This document shows positions 34,450 through 42,654 of a stretch of 64,000 nt of DNA, piece by piece. Both the position numbers and the translations under genes were made by a program. Origin of the DNA: Streptosporangium canum (GTDB lineage: Bacteria; Actinomycetota; Actinomycetes; Streptosporangiales; Streptosporangiaceae); NCBI RefSeq assembly GCF_900113865.1, contig NZ_FOQY01000003.1, positions 409,972 through 473,971 of the forward strand, in the 5' to 3' direction. Below the pieces are notes generated by a model. That model had not been told where the DNA came from. It searched no databases and worked only from the letters and a program-made list of their open reading frames with translations. Positions within the stretch are counted from its first letter, which is position 1. Each line of letters opens with the position of its first letter.

Positions 34450-35417
34450 ACGCGTCTCTCCGCCGTGGATTCCCGGACGACCAGGCCGGTCTCCAGGGTG
34501 ATCAGGGTGGGGGTGGCGCCGTCGTCGACGGACTGCAGCAGCAGGTCCACGGCCATCCGGCCGGCGGCGGCCGTGGGCATGGCCACGGTGGTCAGCTTCG
34601 GCCGGTTCAGCCGGCCCGACACGATGTCGTCGACGCCGACCACGCTGACGTCGCCGGGGACCCGCACGCCGCGCTCGTAGAGCCCTTCGATGAGCCCGAT
34701 CGCGACCAGGTCGTTGTAGGCCAGCACACCGGTGGCGCCGGAGGCGATCACCTCGGCGGCGACGGCGAGGCCGCCCTGCTCGGTGGGGGCGTTGGGGCCG
34801 AGGATGACCAGGTCGACGCCGTCCATCGCGGCGGCGGCCTCGCGCATCTCCCCGCTGGTCCACGAGCCGCCCGGCCCGGAGAGCAGGGCGATCCTGCGGT
34901 GGCCCAGCCGGGTCAGGTGCTCGATCGCGAGCCGGGCGCCCTGGCCGACGTCCATCAGTATGGTCGGCATGCCCTTCACCCGCCGGTTCACCACGACGAA
35001 CGGCACGTCGGCGCGGAGCCGTTCGATGGCCCGGTTGGACAGCCGCGGGCTGCACAGCAGCACGCCGTCGACCTGCTTGGTGAGGGTCTGGATCAGCTCC
35101 TCCTCCACCTGCGGGTCCTCGTCGGTGTCGGCCACGAAGACGTGGTAGTCGCGCGCCCTGGCGTGCGCCTGGGCGGCCTTGATGAGCGGCGGGAAGAAGG
35201 GGTTGGAGATGTCGGCGACGATCAGGCCGAGATTGTGGGTCCGGCCCGTGGTGAGCGCGCGGGCGGCGCGGTTGGGCCGGTAGCCGAGGTTCTCGGCGAC
35301 GGCGAGGACGCGGGTGCGCGTCTCGGCGTTCACCAGGTGAGGCGCCGAGAAGGTGCGGGACACGGTGGAGACATGCACTCCCGATGCCTGCGCCACGTCT
35401 CTGATCGTCGCCGTCAC
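34446..35417 (-). CDS. LacI-family repressor of the sugar-acid locus
   Basis: A 323-residue LacI/GalR regulator. The N-terminal helix-turn-helix (TATIRDVAQASGVHVSTVSRTFSAPHLVNAETRTRV) and hinge (YRPNRAARALTTGRT) are standard, then a sugar-binding domain. GTG at 35417 follows AAAGGAG. Matching palindromes lie upstream of its own start (35450-35465) and over the promoter of the divergent transport operon (35616-35629), so it very probably represses both directions until a sugar ligand binds. Confidence 0.95.
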   Translation of the reverse strand: MTATIRDVAQASGVHVSTVSRTFSAPHLVNAETRTRVLAVAENLGYRPNRAARALTTGRTHNLGLIVADISNPFFPPLIKAAQAHARARDYHVFVADTDEDPQVEEELIQTLTKQVDGVLLCSPRLSNRAIERLRADVPFVVVNRRVKGMPTILMDVGQGARLAIEHLTRLGHRRIALLSGPGGSWTSGEMREAAAAMDGVDLVILGPNAPTEQGGLAVAAEVIASGATGVLAYNDLVAIGLIEGLYERGVRVPGDVSVVGVDDIVSGRLNRPKLTTVAMPTAAAGRMAVDLLLQSVDDGATPTLITLETGLVVRESTAERRV

Positions 35418-35449
35418 TGTGCTCCTTTGTCGCGCCCTGCTGCACATTA

Positions 35450-35465
35450 GTGCAAACGGTTGCAC
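35450..35465. promoter_or_regulatory. LacI operator, regulator side
   Basis: GTGCAAACGGTTGCAC: six-base perfect arms around an imperfect centre, with the CG core usual for LacI-family sites. It lies 33 bases upstream of the lacI-like start, so it suits autorepression. It differs by one base in its 14-base core from the site at 35616. Confidence 0.82.
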
Positions 35466-35582
35466 CCCTGTCAACGCCGCCCGGTCCGGTCCTCCGGGGC
35501 ACCGTAGGACCGGTTGCGGTGCGATGAACCCTGCAAACGCTGACAAATCCGCCGATAAGCGGTGGTTTACCAAATTGAGCCC

Positions 35583-35629
35583 TTGACGTTGCATTCAGAT
35601 GTCCGCAATGTTTCATGCAACCGGTTGCA
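35583..35629 (+). promoter_or_regulatory. Promoter with overlapping LacI operator for the sugar transport operon
   Basis: TTGACG (35583-35588) and CAATGT (35606-35611) are 17 bases apart, a good vegetative-type promoter. TGCAACCGGTTGCA, a perfect 14-base palindrome with CG centre, lies at 35616-35629, over the expected transcription start, where a bound repressor would block initiation. The first gene begins 50 bases later. Confidence 0.85.
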
Positions 35630-35678
35630 GCCTCTGGCGCCGAAAGTCCCTCACGCCGAATCGGAAGGAGTGCCGGCC

Positions 35679-36593
35679 ATGGCAATCACCACGGCGGATC
35701 CCCGGATACGCCGCCGACCAGGCCGCGCGGCCCGAACGCCCTACCTGCTGATCGCCCCCGCCGTGATCGGGATGCTCGGCTTCCTCGTCTACCCGATGGC
35801 CAGCGTCGTCTACTACAGCCTGCGGCACTACAACGTCACCAAGCCCTGGGACAACGGCTTCGCCGGGCTGGACAACTTCCGCAGGCTGCTGCTGGAGGAC
35901 CCGCTGTTCTGGCAGAGCCTCGGCTTCAGCCTCAAGTGGGTCGGCGTCGAGGTGGTCCTGCAGCTGCTGTTCGGCCTGGCCCTGGCCCTGATCGTGAACG
36001 AGAGCTTCGTCGGCCGCGGGCTTTCCCGGGCGCTGGTGTTCTCTCCCTGGGCGGTCTCCGGGGTGCTGACCACCGGCATCTGGGTGCTGCTGTACAACCC
36101 GACGACCGGCGTCTCACGCTACCTCGCCGATCTGGGGATCATGCAGTACGGCGCCGCCCCGCTGGCCAACCCCGGCACCGTCTTCTGGGCGGCCGTGCTC
36201 GCCGAGCTCTGGCGCGGGGTGCCGTTCTTCGCCATCCTGCTCCTGGCCGACCTGCAGAGCATCCCCGGGGAGCTCTACGAGGCGGCCTCGGTGGACGGCG
36301 CCTCGCGCCGGCGGCGGTTCTTCCACATCACCCTCCCCCACCTCAAGGACGCGATCATCCTGTCCACGCTGCTGCGCTGCGTGTGGGAGTTCAACAACGT
36401 CGACCTGCTCTACACGCTGACCGGCGGCGGCCCGGCCCACGCGACGACCACGCTGCCGCTGTACGTGGCGGGCAAGGCCGTGCAGTCCCACGACTTCGGG
36501 TACGGCTCGGCGCTGACGACCGCCGCCTTCCTGATCCTCACCTTCTTCTCCATCGCCTATCTGCGGCTGAGCAAGTTCGGAGCGAAGACATGA
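35679..36593 (+). CDS. Carbohydrate ABC permease, MalF type
   Basis: First permease (304 residues) of a sugar ABC importer of the CUT1 class. Six hydrophobic helices are visible from PYLLIAPAVIGMLGFLVYPM on. The EAA loop that contacts the ATPase is ELYEAASVDGASRRRRFFHITLP (near residue 205). ATG at 35679 follows GGAAGGAG. The stop overlaps the second permease by ATGA. No ATPase gene is found in the locus, so a shared MsiK/MsmX-type ATPase encoded elsewhere is likely. Confidence 0.95.
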   Translation: MAITTADPRIRRRPGRAARTPYLLIAPAVIGMLGFLVYPMASVVYYSLRHYNVTKPWDNGFAGLDNFRRLLLEDPLFWQSLGFSLKWVGVEVVLQLLFGLALALIVNESFVGRGLSRALVFSPWAVSGVLTTGIWVLLYNPTTGVSRYLADLGIMQYGAAPLANPGTVFWAAVLAELWRGVPFFAILLLADLQSIPGELYEAASVDGASRRRRFFHITLPHLKDAIILSTLLRCVWEFNNVDLLYTLTGGGPAHATTTLPLYVAGKAVQSHDFGYGSALTTAAFLILTFFSIAYLRLSKFGAKT

Positions 36594-37471
36594 CAGTCCA
36601 GACGGTCCGACGGCCGCGCCTGGCCGCGTCCGCACCGCCGCCCCAGCTCAGACGCCGGGAGAGGAACAAGGTCAGCCGCTGGCAGATCTGGGTCCCGCTC
36701 GGGCTCTACCTGCTGTTCACGCTCGTCCCCTTCTACTGGATGCTGGTGTTCGCGTTCCGGCCCCGGGGTTCGAGCTCGCTGCTGCCCTGGCCGATCACGT
36801 TCGACAACTTCGCGACGGTCTGGAACGAGCTCGGCTTCGCGATGTTCTTCAAGAACAGCCTGATGGTGGGCGCCGCCTCCCTGATCATGACCACGGTCAT
36901 CGCGCTGGCCGGCGGCTACGCCCTGGCCCGCTACGAGTTCCGCGGCAAGAGGCTGTTCATGCTCGGCATGCTCTGCACCCAGTTCATCCCCGGCGCCATG
37001 ATGCTGATCCCGCTGTTCGAGATCTTCCGGACCCTCGGCCTGGTCAACTCGCTGTGGAGCCTGGTGATCGCCGAGACGGTCTTCCAGCTCCCGCTCTCCC
37101 TCATCCTGATCAGCGGTTTCATCAAGAACGTGCCGGTGGAGCTGGAGCAGGCCGCCTGGGTGGACGGCTGCGGCCGGCTGCGCGCCTTCTTCGCCGTGGT
37201 GCTGCCGCTGCTGCGCCCGGCGCTGGTCGCGGTCGGCTCGTTCGCCTTCATCCACAGCTGGAACAACTTCCTGTTCGCGCTGATGTTCGTCAACGAGCAG
37301 GAGAAGTTCACGGTGCCCGTCGGCCTCGCCTACACGCTGGGCGAGTTCAGCGTCGACTTCGGCGCGCTGGCCGCGGGCGGCGTCGTCGCCGCCGTGCCCG
37401 TCGTGCTGGTCTTCGCCGTCATCCAGCGCTACCTGGTGCAGGGCATGTCGGCCGGCGCGGTGAAGGGGTGA
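36590..37471 (+). CDS. Carbohydrate ABC permease, MalG type
   Basis: Second permease (293 residues) of the CUT1 importer. Membrane helices start at WVPLGLYLLFTLVPFYWMLVFAF; the EAA loop reads ELEQAAWVDGCGRLRAFFAVVLP. The first 30 residues are basic and cytoplasmic. Coupled to the previous gene by ATGA and followed by an SDR-family dehydrogenase eight bases later. Substrate is inferred from the enzymes of the locus: an aldose, hexuronate or oligomer. Confidence 0.95.
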   Translation: MTVQTVRRPRLAASAPPPQLRRRERNKVSRWQIWVPLGLYLLFTLVPFYWMLVFAFRPRGSSSLLPWPITFDNFATVWNELGFAMFFKNSLMVGAASLIMTTVIALAGGYALARYEFRGKRLFMLGMLCTQFIPGAMMLIPLFEIFRTLGLVNSLWSLVIAETVFQLPLSLILISGFIKNVPVELEQAAWVDGCGRLRAFFAVVLPLLRPALVAVGSFAFIHSWNNFLFALMFVNEQEKFTVPVGLAYTLGEFSVDFGALAAGGVVAAVPVVLVFAVIQRYLVQGMSAGAVKG

Positions 37472-37478
37472 GCCCGCG

Positions 37479-38360
37479 ATGACACGCACTCTGGTCACCG
37501 GGAGCGCCGGACGGTTCGGCCGCAGCGTGGTCACCGCGCTGGCCGAGGCCGGGCACGAGGTGATCGGCGTGGACACCGCGCCGGGCACCCCCGCCGTGGC
37601 CGCCGCCGTGCTTCCCGCCGACCTGACCGACCTGGGCGAGGCCTTCGGGGTGATGTCGCGCTTCCGCCCCGACGCCGTGGTGCACCTGGCCGCGATCGCC
37701 ACCCCGTTCAGCCGGACCGACTCCCTCACCTTCCGGGTCAACACCCAGCTCGCGTTCAACGTGTGCGAGACGGCCACCGGGGTCGGGGTCGAGCGGATCG
37801 TGATCGCCAGCAGCCCGACGGTCATCGGGTACGGCACCGCGGGCTGGACCCCCTCCTACCTGCCGATCGACGAGGACCACCCGGTCGCCCCCTGGAACGC
37901 CTACAGCCTGTCCAAGCTGGTCGCCGAGCAGGTGATGGGCACGTTCGCGCGCGGCTCGAAGGCGATGCTGGCGGCGGTGCGGCCGTGCTTCGTCGTCGCG
38001 CCCGAGGAGTGGGCCGGCGCGCCCACCCAGTCCGGGCACACGATCGTCGAACGGCTGGACCGGCCGGAGATCGCCGGGGTGTCGCTGTTCAACTACATCG
38101 ACGCCCGGGACGCCTCCGATCTGGTGCTGACCCTGCTGGACAAGCTGCCCGAGCTGCCCAACGGCGAGGTGTTCTTCGCGAGCGCGGCCGACGCGCTGGC
38201 CCGCGAACCCCTGGCCGGGCTGCTCCCCCGGATCAACCCCGCCACCGCGGGACTCGCCGCCGGACTGACCGGCTCGGCCCCCGCTTTCTCCTCCGCCAAA
38301 GCCGGCCGGCTGCTCGGCTGGCAGGCCAAGCGGAGCTGGCGCACAGAGATTGGAGCCTGA
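37479..38360 (+). CDS. NAD-dependent epimerase/dehydratase-family oxidoreductase, possible uronate dehydrogenase
   Basis: Extended short-chain dehydrogenase fold, 293 residues. The NAD-binding turn is VTGSAGRFGRSVVTAL (TGxxGxxG type), followed by HLAAIATP; the active-site Ser is in IASSPTVIGYG and the Tyr-Lys pair in YSLSKLVAEQ. In an operon with a KdgD-like lyase and an enolase-superfamily enzyme it could oxidise a hexuronate to the aldarolactone, as uronate dehydrogenases of this fold do. The sequence is not close enough to the known ones for me to be sure; sugar epimerase activity is the alternative. Confidence 0.82.
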   Translation: MTRTLVTGSAGRFGRSVVTALAEAGHEVIGVDTAPGTPAVAAAVLPADLTDLGEAFGVMSRFRPDAVVHLAAIATPFSRTDSLTFRVNTQLAFNVCETATGVGVERIVIASSPTVIGYGTAGWTPSYLPIDEDHPVAPWNAYSLSKLVAEQVMGTFARGSKAMLAAVRPCFVVAPEEWAGAPTQSGHTIVERLDRPEIAGVSLFNYIDARDASDLVLTLLDKLPELPNGEVFFASAADALAREPLAGLLPRINPATAGLAAGLTGSAPAFSSAKAGRLLGWQAKRSWRTEIGA

Positions 38361-38364
38361 GTAG

Positions 38365-39240
38365 ATGGACCTCAGCGGAGTGCTGTTCTTCCCGGTCACC
38401 CCGTTCGACGCCGACGGCGCCCTGGCCGGGGACGTGCTGGCGGAGCACCTGCGGCGCGGGCTGGAACACCGGCCGGGCGGCGTCTTCGTGGCCTGCGGCA
38501 CCGGCGAGTTCTCCGCGCTGTCGGAGGCCGAGCACGCCCAAGCCGTGCGGGTCGCGACCGAGACGGTGGGCGGCCGGGTGCCGGTCCTGGCGGGAGCCGG
38601 CGGCCCGATCGGCGCCGCGCTCGCCCAGGCCCGCGCGGCCAGGGACGCCGGCGCCGACGGCCTGCTGCTCATGCCGCCCTACCTGGCGAGCGGACCGCGT
38701 GAGGGCTACGCGGCCTACGTCGCGGCGGTCGCCGGGGTGCTGCCGACGATCGTCTACCAGCGCGGCCCGGTCGTGCTGGACCCCGAGCAGGCCGTCGAGC
38801 TGGCCCGGCTCCCCGGCGTGGTGGGGATCAAGGACGGCCTCGGCGACATCGACCGGATGCAGCGGACCGTGCTGGCCGTACGGGAGGAGCGGCCGGACTT
38901 CCTGTTCTTCAACGGGCTGCCGACGGCCGAGCTGACCATGCCCGCCTACCGCGGCATCGGCGTGGAGCTCTACTCCAGCGCGGTGTTCTGCTTCGCCCCG
39001 GAGATCGCCACCGCCTACCTGAACGGCGACGAACGGCTGATCAAGGAGTTCTACGCCCCGCTGGTACGGCTGCGCGGCAAGGTGCCCGGCTACGCGGTGT
39101 CCCTGGTCAAGGCCGGGGTGCGGCATCGCGGGCTGGACGTGGGCGGGGTCCGCCCGCCGCTGGTCGAGCCCTCCGCCGAGCACCTGGACGAGCTCGTGCG
39201 ACTGATCAAGTCGGGTCTGGCCCTGGTGGGCGCCCAGTGA
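38365..39240 (+). CDS. kdgD: 5-dehydro-4-deoxyglucarate dehydratase (KdgD type)
   Basis: A 291-residue member of the DapA/NAL aldolase superfamily, which dehydrates and decarboxylates 5-dehydro-4-deoxyglucarate to alpha-ketoglutarate semialdehyde. The KdgD subgroup is marked by GVLFFPVTPFD at the start, CGTGEFSALS, and the Schiff-base Lys in VGIKDGLGDIDRMQ (about residue 153), with the catalytic Tyr in TIVYQRG. The ending LVKAGVRHRGLDVGGVRPPLVEPS is characteristic. The dehydrogenase needed for the next step is encoded at 46318-47772. Overlaps the next gene by GTGA. Confidence 0.9.
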   Translation: MDLSGVLFFPVTPFDADGALAGDVLAEHLRRGLEHRPGGVFVACGTGEFSALSEAEHAQAVRVATETVGGRVPVLAGAGGPIGAALAQARAARDAGADGLLLMPPYLASGPREGYAAYVAAVAGVLPTIVYQRGPVVLDPEQAVELARLPGVVGIKDGLGDIDRMQRTVLAVREERPDFLFFNGLPTAELTMPAYRGIGVELYSSAVFCFAPEIATAYLNGDERLIKEFYAPLVRLRGKVPGYAVSLVKAGVRHRGLDVGGVRPPLVEPSAEHLDELVRLIKSGLALVGAQ

Positions 39241-40328
39241 CCGCCGAGCGGGCCGGGAGCGGTGGGCGACCGGTGATCACAGCACTGAGGACGACGCTGC
39301 GGACCGTGCCGCTGCCCCGCCCGTGGGGAGCCGGCGTGCCCGCCAACCACGTGATCACCGTCGAGCTGACGCTGGCGGACGGGCGGGCCGGGACCGGGTT
39401 CTCGTGGACCCCGCAGATCGGGGCCCGAGCCGTACAGGCGCTGCTGGACAACGAGATCCGTGAGGCCGTCATCGGCCTCGAACCGCACCCGGAGGTCGTC
39501 TGGGACCGGCTCTGGCGGCACCTGCGGGAGGCGGGCGGCGGCGGGCTGACCACGATCGCGCTGGCCGGGGTGGACCTGGCGCTGTGGGACCTGCGCTGCG
39601 GCGACGCCGGTCTGGTCGAGACCCTCGGGCGGCGACGCGACAGCGTCCCGGTGTACGGCAGCGGCGTGAACCTGCACTACTCGCCGGAGGAGCTGGTCGC
39701 GCAGGCCGGGCGGTGGCGCGCGGCGGGGTATCCGGCGGTGAAGGTCAAGGTGGGCCGCGACTCGCTGCGGGAGGACGTGGCGCGGGTCGCCGCGGTGCGC
39801 GAGGTGATCGGGCCCGACACCCTGCTCATGGTCGACGCCAACCAGCGCTGGGACCTGCCGAGGGCCCGGCGTGCCATCGCGGCGCTGGCGGAGTACGGCC
39901 TGCACTGGGTCGAGGAGCCGCTGCCCGCCGACGACGTGACCGGGCAGGCCCGGCTCCGGGCCTGCGTCGACGTGCCGATCGCCGTCGGGGAAAGCGCTTA
40001 CTCGATCTACGGCTTCCGGGACCTGCTGACCGCCGGGGCCTGCGACGTCCTGCAGCCGAACGTGGTGCGGGTCGGCGGGATCACCCCGCTGCTCCGGATC
40101 GCCGAGCTGGCCAGGGCCTTCGACGTGCCGGTCTACCCGCACCTGCTGCCGGAGATCTCCGGCCAGCTCGCGCTGGCCCTGCCGCTGCCGTGCATGACCG
40201 AGGAGGTCGAGGACGCCTCCTTCGCCGCCCTCGGCCTGATCGCGGAGCCGTACCCCGTCTCGGTCGAGAAGGGCGAGCTGCGGGCCGGCGGCCACCGCGG
40301 TCTGGGACTGCGCTGGAAGGTGACGTGA
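39237..40328 (+). CDS. Enolase-superfamily sugar-acid dehydratase (mandelate racemase/muconate lactonising group)
   Basis: A 363-residue enzyme with an N-terminal capping domain and a C-terminal barrel. Seen: the Lys pair KVKVG (Lys169, Lys171), metal ligands Asp200 (VDANQRW), Glu226 (WVEEP) and Glu252 (VGES), and His302 in YPHLLPEISG. Lys and His on opposite sides of the barrel are the arrangement of mandelate-racemase-type acid-sugar dehydratases. Beside kdgD it would turn an aldarate or aldarolactone into 5-dehydro-4-deoxyglucarate. GTG start overlaps the previous stop; the first ten residues look non-conserved. Confidence 0.88.
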   Translation: MTAERAGSGGRPVITALRTTLRTVPLPRPWGAGVPANHVITVELTLADGRAGTGFSWTPQIGARAVQALLDNEIREAVIGLEPHPEVVWDRLWRHLREAGGGGLTTIALAGVDLALWDLRCGDAGLVETLGRRRDSVPVYGSGVNLHYSPEELVAQAGRWRAAGYPAVKVKVGRDSLREDVARVAAVREVIGPDTLLMVDANQRWDLPRARRAIAALAEYGLHWVEEPLPADDVTGQARLRACVDVPIAVGESAYSIYGFRDLLTAGACDVLQPNVVRVGGITPLLRIAELARAFDVPVYPHLLPEISGQLALALPLPCMTEEVEDASFAALGLIAEPYPVSVEKGELRAGGHRGLGLRWKVT

Positions 40329-42466
40329 TGGGGCGGATCCCGGCGGCGGGCGGCGCCGCGGCCGCGGGGCGAGGCGGCACGGCGCCGGTCCGGGTGGTGC
40401 TGGCCGGGGCGCACGGGCACGGCTGGTGGCACCTCGCGAACCTGCGCCGGCTCCACTCGGCGGGCACGGTCGAGTTCGCCGGGGTGTGCGACCTGCGGCC
40501 GGTCGAAGGGCTGCCGGAGGGGGTGGAGTTCTCCGGTGACCTGGTCGAGCTGATCGGGCGGACCGGCGCCGAGGTGACGATCCTCTGCACGCCGATACAG
40601 ACCCACGCCGACCTGGCGGTCAAGGCGCTGCGCGCCGGGTCGCACCTGCTGCTGGAGAAGCCGCCCGCCGCCACCTTCGCCGGCTACGAGCGGATCGCCG
40701 CGGTCGCCGGGGAGACCGGCCTGGCCTGCCAGGTGGGATTCCAGAGTCTCGGCTCGGAGGCGGTCCCGGCGGTCCGGAAGATGATCGCGGACGGGGTGGT
40801 CGGGCGGGTCACCGGGATCGGCGCGGCGGGCGCGTGGGAGCGCTCCTACCCCTACTACTCGCGGGTGCCGTGGGCCGGCAGACGCCTGCTGGACGGCGTG
40901 CCCGTGGTGGACGGCGCGCTCACCAACCCGCTGGCGCACGCGGTGGCGACCGCGCTCGCCGTCTCCGGGGCCGGGATCGACGGCGTGGAGGTCGAGCTCT
41001 ACCGGGCCAACGCGATCGAGGCGGACGACACCTCCTGCGTACGGCTGCGCATGGACGACGGGACCGCGGTGACGGTGGCGGTCTCGCTGTGCGCGGACCG
41101 GCGGCACGAGCCGTACCTGATCGTGCACGGCGAGACCGGGCGGATCAGGCTGACCTACACCGAGGACCGCGTCGAGATCGGCGGGACCTCCGTGACGTAT
41201 CTCCGGACCGACCTGCTGGAGAACCTGGTCGCGCACGTCCGCCACGGGACGGACCTGCTGGTCCCGCTGGAGCGGACCGCCGGGTTCATGCGGGTCCTGG
41301 AGGCCGTACGGCTGGCGCCCGATCCCCTGCCGATCCCCGACCGGTTCCAGGAGGTCGGCGAGGAACGCCGGGTCCTGCCCGGGATCGCCCAGGTCACGGC
41401 GGCGAGCGCGGAGCGCCTGGCGCTCTACTCGGAGCTGGGACAGCCCTGGGCCCCCGGCGTCCCCGCGGCCGGAACGGGCGCGGGCCGTACCTCGGAGGAA
41501 CGGCATGCCACCGTGACCGGAGCGGCGGAGCGGAAGGCCCCGGCCGGACCGCCGGGTCTCGCCGGGGCCGGGAACCGTCCCCCGGTGGAACGGCGCGCCG
41601 CCGTGACCGGGACGGCGGAGCGGGAGGCCCCGGCCGGACCGCCGGGCTCGGCCGCCGAAACGGTGGCGCTCGACGTCTCGGGGGTGCGGGTGGCCGAGTA
41701 CGTCGTGCGGGCCGAGGTGCCGGTGACGTCGTCGCCGCGACCGTACCTGCATCCGGTGCGGACGCTGGGCGGGACGGCCGTGACGGAGGTCGCCCCCGCC
41801 GACCACGTGCACCACCTGGGGGTGAGCGTGGCGGTCTCCGACGTGGGCGGGACCAACTTCTGGGGCGGGCGCACCTACGTCCGCGACCGGGGGCCGGCCT
41901 GGCTGGGCGACCACGGCACGCAGCGGCACCTCGGTTTCTCCTGGCGGGATCCCGCCGGGTTCGGGGAGTCGCTGGCCTGGGCGGCGCCGGACGGGACCGA
42001 GCTCGCCCGTGAGGCGCGCGAGGTCCGCGCCACGGAGCTGGACGGGTGCTGGGCGCTCGACTTCTCCTTCACGCTGACGAACCTCACCGGCGATCCGCTG
42101 CCGGTGCGGAGCTCGGCCACCAAGGGACGCGCCGGGGCGGGCTACGGCGGGTTCTTCTGGCGGGCCCCCGGATCCGCCCGGGACCGCCGGGTCTTCACCG
42201 AGGACGCCGAAGGGGAGGACGCCGTCCACGGGTCCCGGGCCCCCTGGCTCGCCATGTCGTCGGCCGGGTGGACCCTGGTCTTCGTCCAGCGGGCGGACCC
42301 CTGGTTCGTCCGGGCCGTGGACTACCCGGGCGCGGGCCCCGCGCTCGCCTGGGACACGCCGCTGCTCGTCGAGGACACCCTCACCCGCAGGGTCGTCACC
42401 GTCGTCGCGGACGGACCGCTGAGCCGCACCGCCGCCGCGGCGCTCGCCTCGGAGGTCGCGCCGTGA
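40328..42466 (+). CDS. Gfo/Idh/MocA oxidoreductase fused to a PmoA-like (DUF6807) domain
   Basis: A 712-residue fusion. Residues about 20-380 are a Gfo/Idh/MocA oxidoreductase: VRVVLAGAHGHGWWH (nucleotide fold), the conserved LLLEKPPAAT with catalytic Lys-Pro, then a substrate domain with RMDDGTAVTVAVSL. Residues about 385-450 are a linker containing a duplicated 20-residue unit. Residues about 455-712 match the PmoA-like domain (PYLHPVRTLGGTAVTEVAPADHVHHLGVSV), which occurs as a separate protein next to such oxidoreductases in sugar loci. ATG overlaps the previous stop by one base. Substrate unknown; a role in processing a modified or methylated sugar is possible. Confidence 0.85.
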   Translation: MGRIPAAGGAAAAGRGGTAPVRVVLAGAHGHGWWHLANLRRLHSAGTVEFAGVCDLRPVEGLPEGVEFSGDLVELIGRTGAEVTILCTPIQTHADLAVKALRAGSHLLLEKPPAATFAGYERIAAVAGETGLACQVGFQSLGSEAVPAVRKMIADGVVGRVTGIGAAGAWERSYPYYSRVPWAGRRLLDGVPVVDGALTNPLAHAVATALAVSGAGIDGVEVELYRANAIEADDTSCVRLRMDDGTAVTVAVSLCADRRHEPYLIVHGETGRIRLTYTEDRVEIGGTSVTYLRTDLLENLVAHVRHGTDLLVPLERTAGFMRVLEAVRLAPDPLPIPDRFQEVGEERRVLPGIAQVTAASAERLALYSELGQPWAPGVPAAGTGAGRTSEERHATVTGAAERKAPAGPPGLAGAGNRPPVERRAAVTGTAEREAPAGPPGSAAETVALDVSGVRVAEYVVRAEVPVTSSPRPYLHPVRTLGGTAVTEVAPADHVHHLGVSVAVSDVGGTNFWGGRTYVRDRGPAWLGDHGTQRHLGFSWRDPAGFGESLAWAAPDGTELAREAREVRATELDGCWALDFSFTLTNLTGDPLPVRSSATKGRAGAGYGGFFWRAPGSARDRRVFTEDAEGEDAVHGSRAPWLAMSSAGWTLVFVQRADPWFVRAVDYPGAGPALAWDTPLLVEDTLTRRVVTVVADGPLSRTAAAALASEVAP
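41497..41646 (+). repeat. Internal 60-base direct repeat in the fusion linker
   Basis: 41497-41556 and 41587-41646 agree at 54 of 60 bases with a 90-base period. Both lie in the linker between the two domains and keep the reading frame; the peptides share AVTG-AER-APAGPPG. This is a slippage or duplication product that lengthened the linker. Confidence 0.8.
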
Positions 42467-42654
42467 CGCGCAGGCCGTGGACCGCCGACAACGGGCCGCA
42501 CCGGGGCGCGTGGGTCGTCACCGGCCCGGAGGATCCACGGCTGCGCGCGGACGTGCTGACCCAGCGTCTGCCCGCGGAGTTCGGCGATTTCACGGTCACA
42601 GCGATGTCGGGGGACATGACACAGAGAGGTAGGAGCAATGACAGCACGCTCTAA
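42463..42654 (+). CDS. Possible small ORF coupled to the fusion gene
   Basis: A 63-codon frame begins with GTG overlapping the previous stop (GTGA) and runs to 42654, overlapping the start of the binding-protein gene by 17 bases. The peptide (TRRPWTADNGPHRGAWVVTG...) is polar, with no recognised domain. It could be a real small protein, or a device that keeps ribosomes moving into the next gene. Low certainty. Confidence 0.35.
   Translation: MTRRPWTADNGPHRGAWVVTGPEDPRLRADVLTQRLPAEFGDFTVTAMSGDMTQRGRSNDSTL

Noticed and set aside
39237..40328. Naming the enolase-superfamily enzyme as glucarate, galactarate or galactarolactone enzyme
   Set aside because: Active-site Lys and His fit several acid-sugar dehydratases; sequence reading alone cannot choose.
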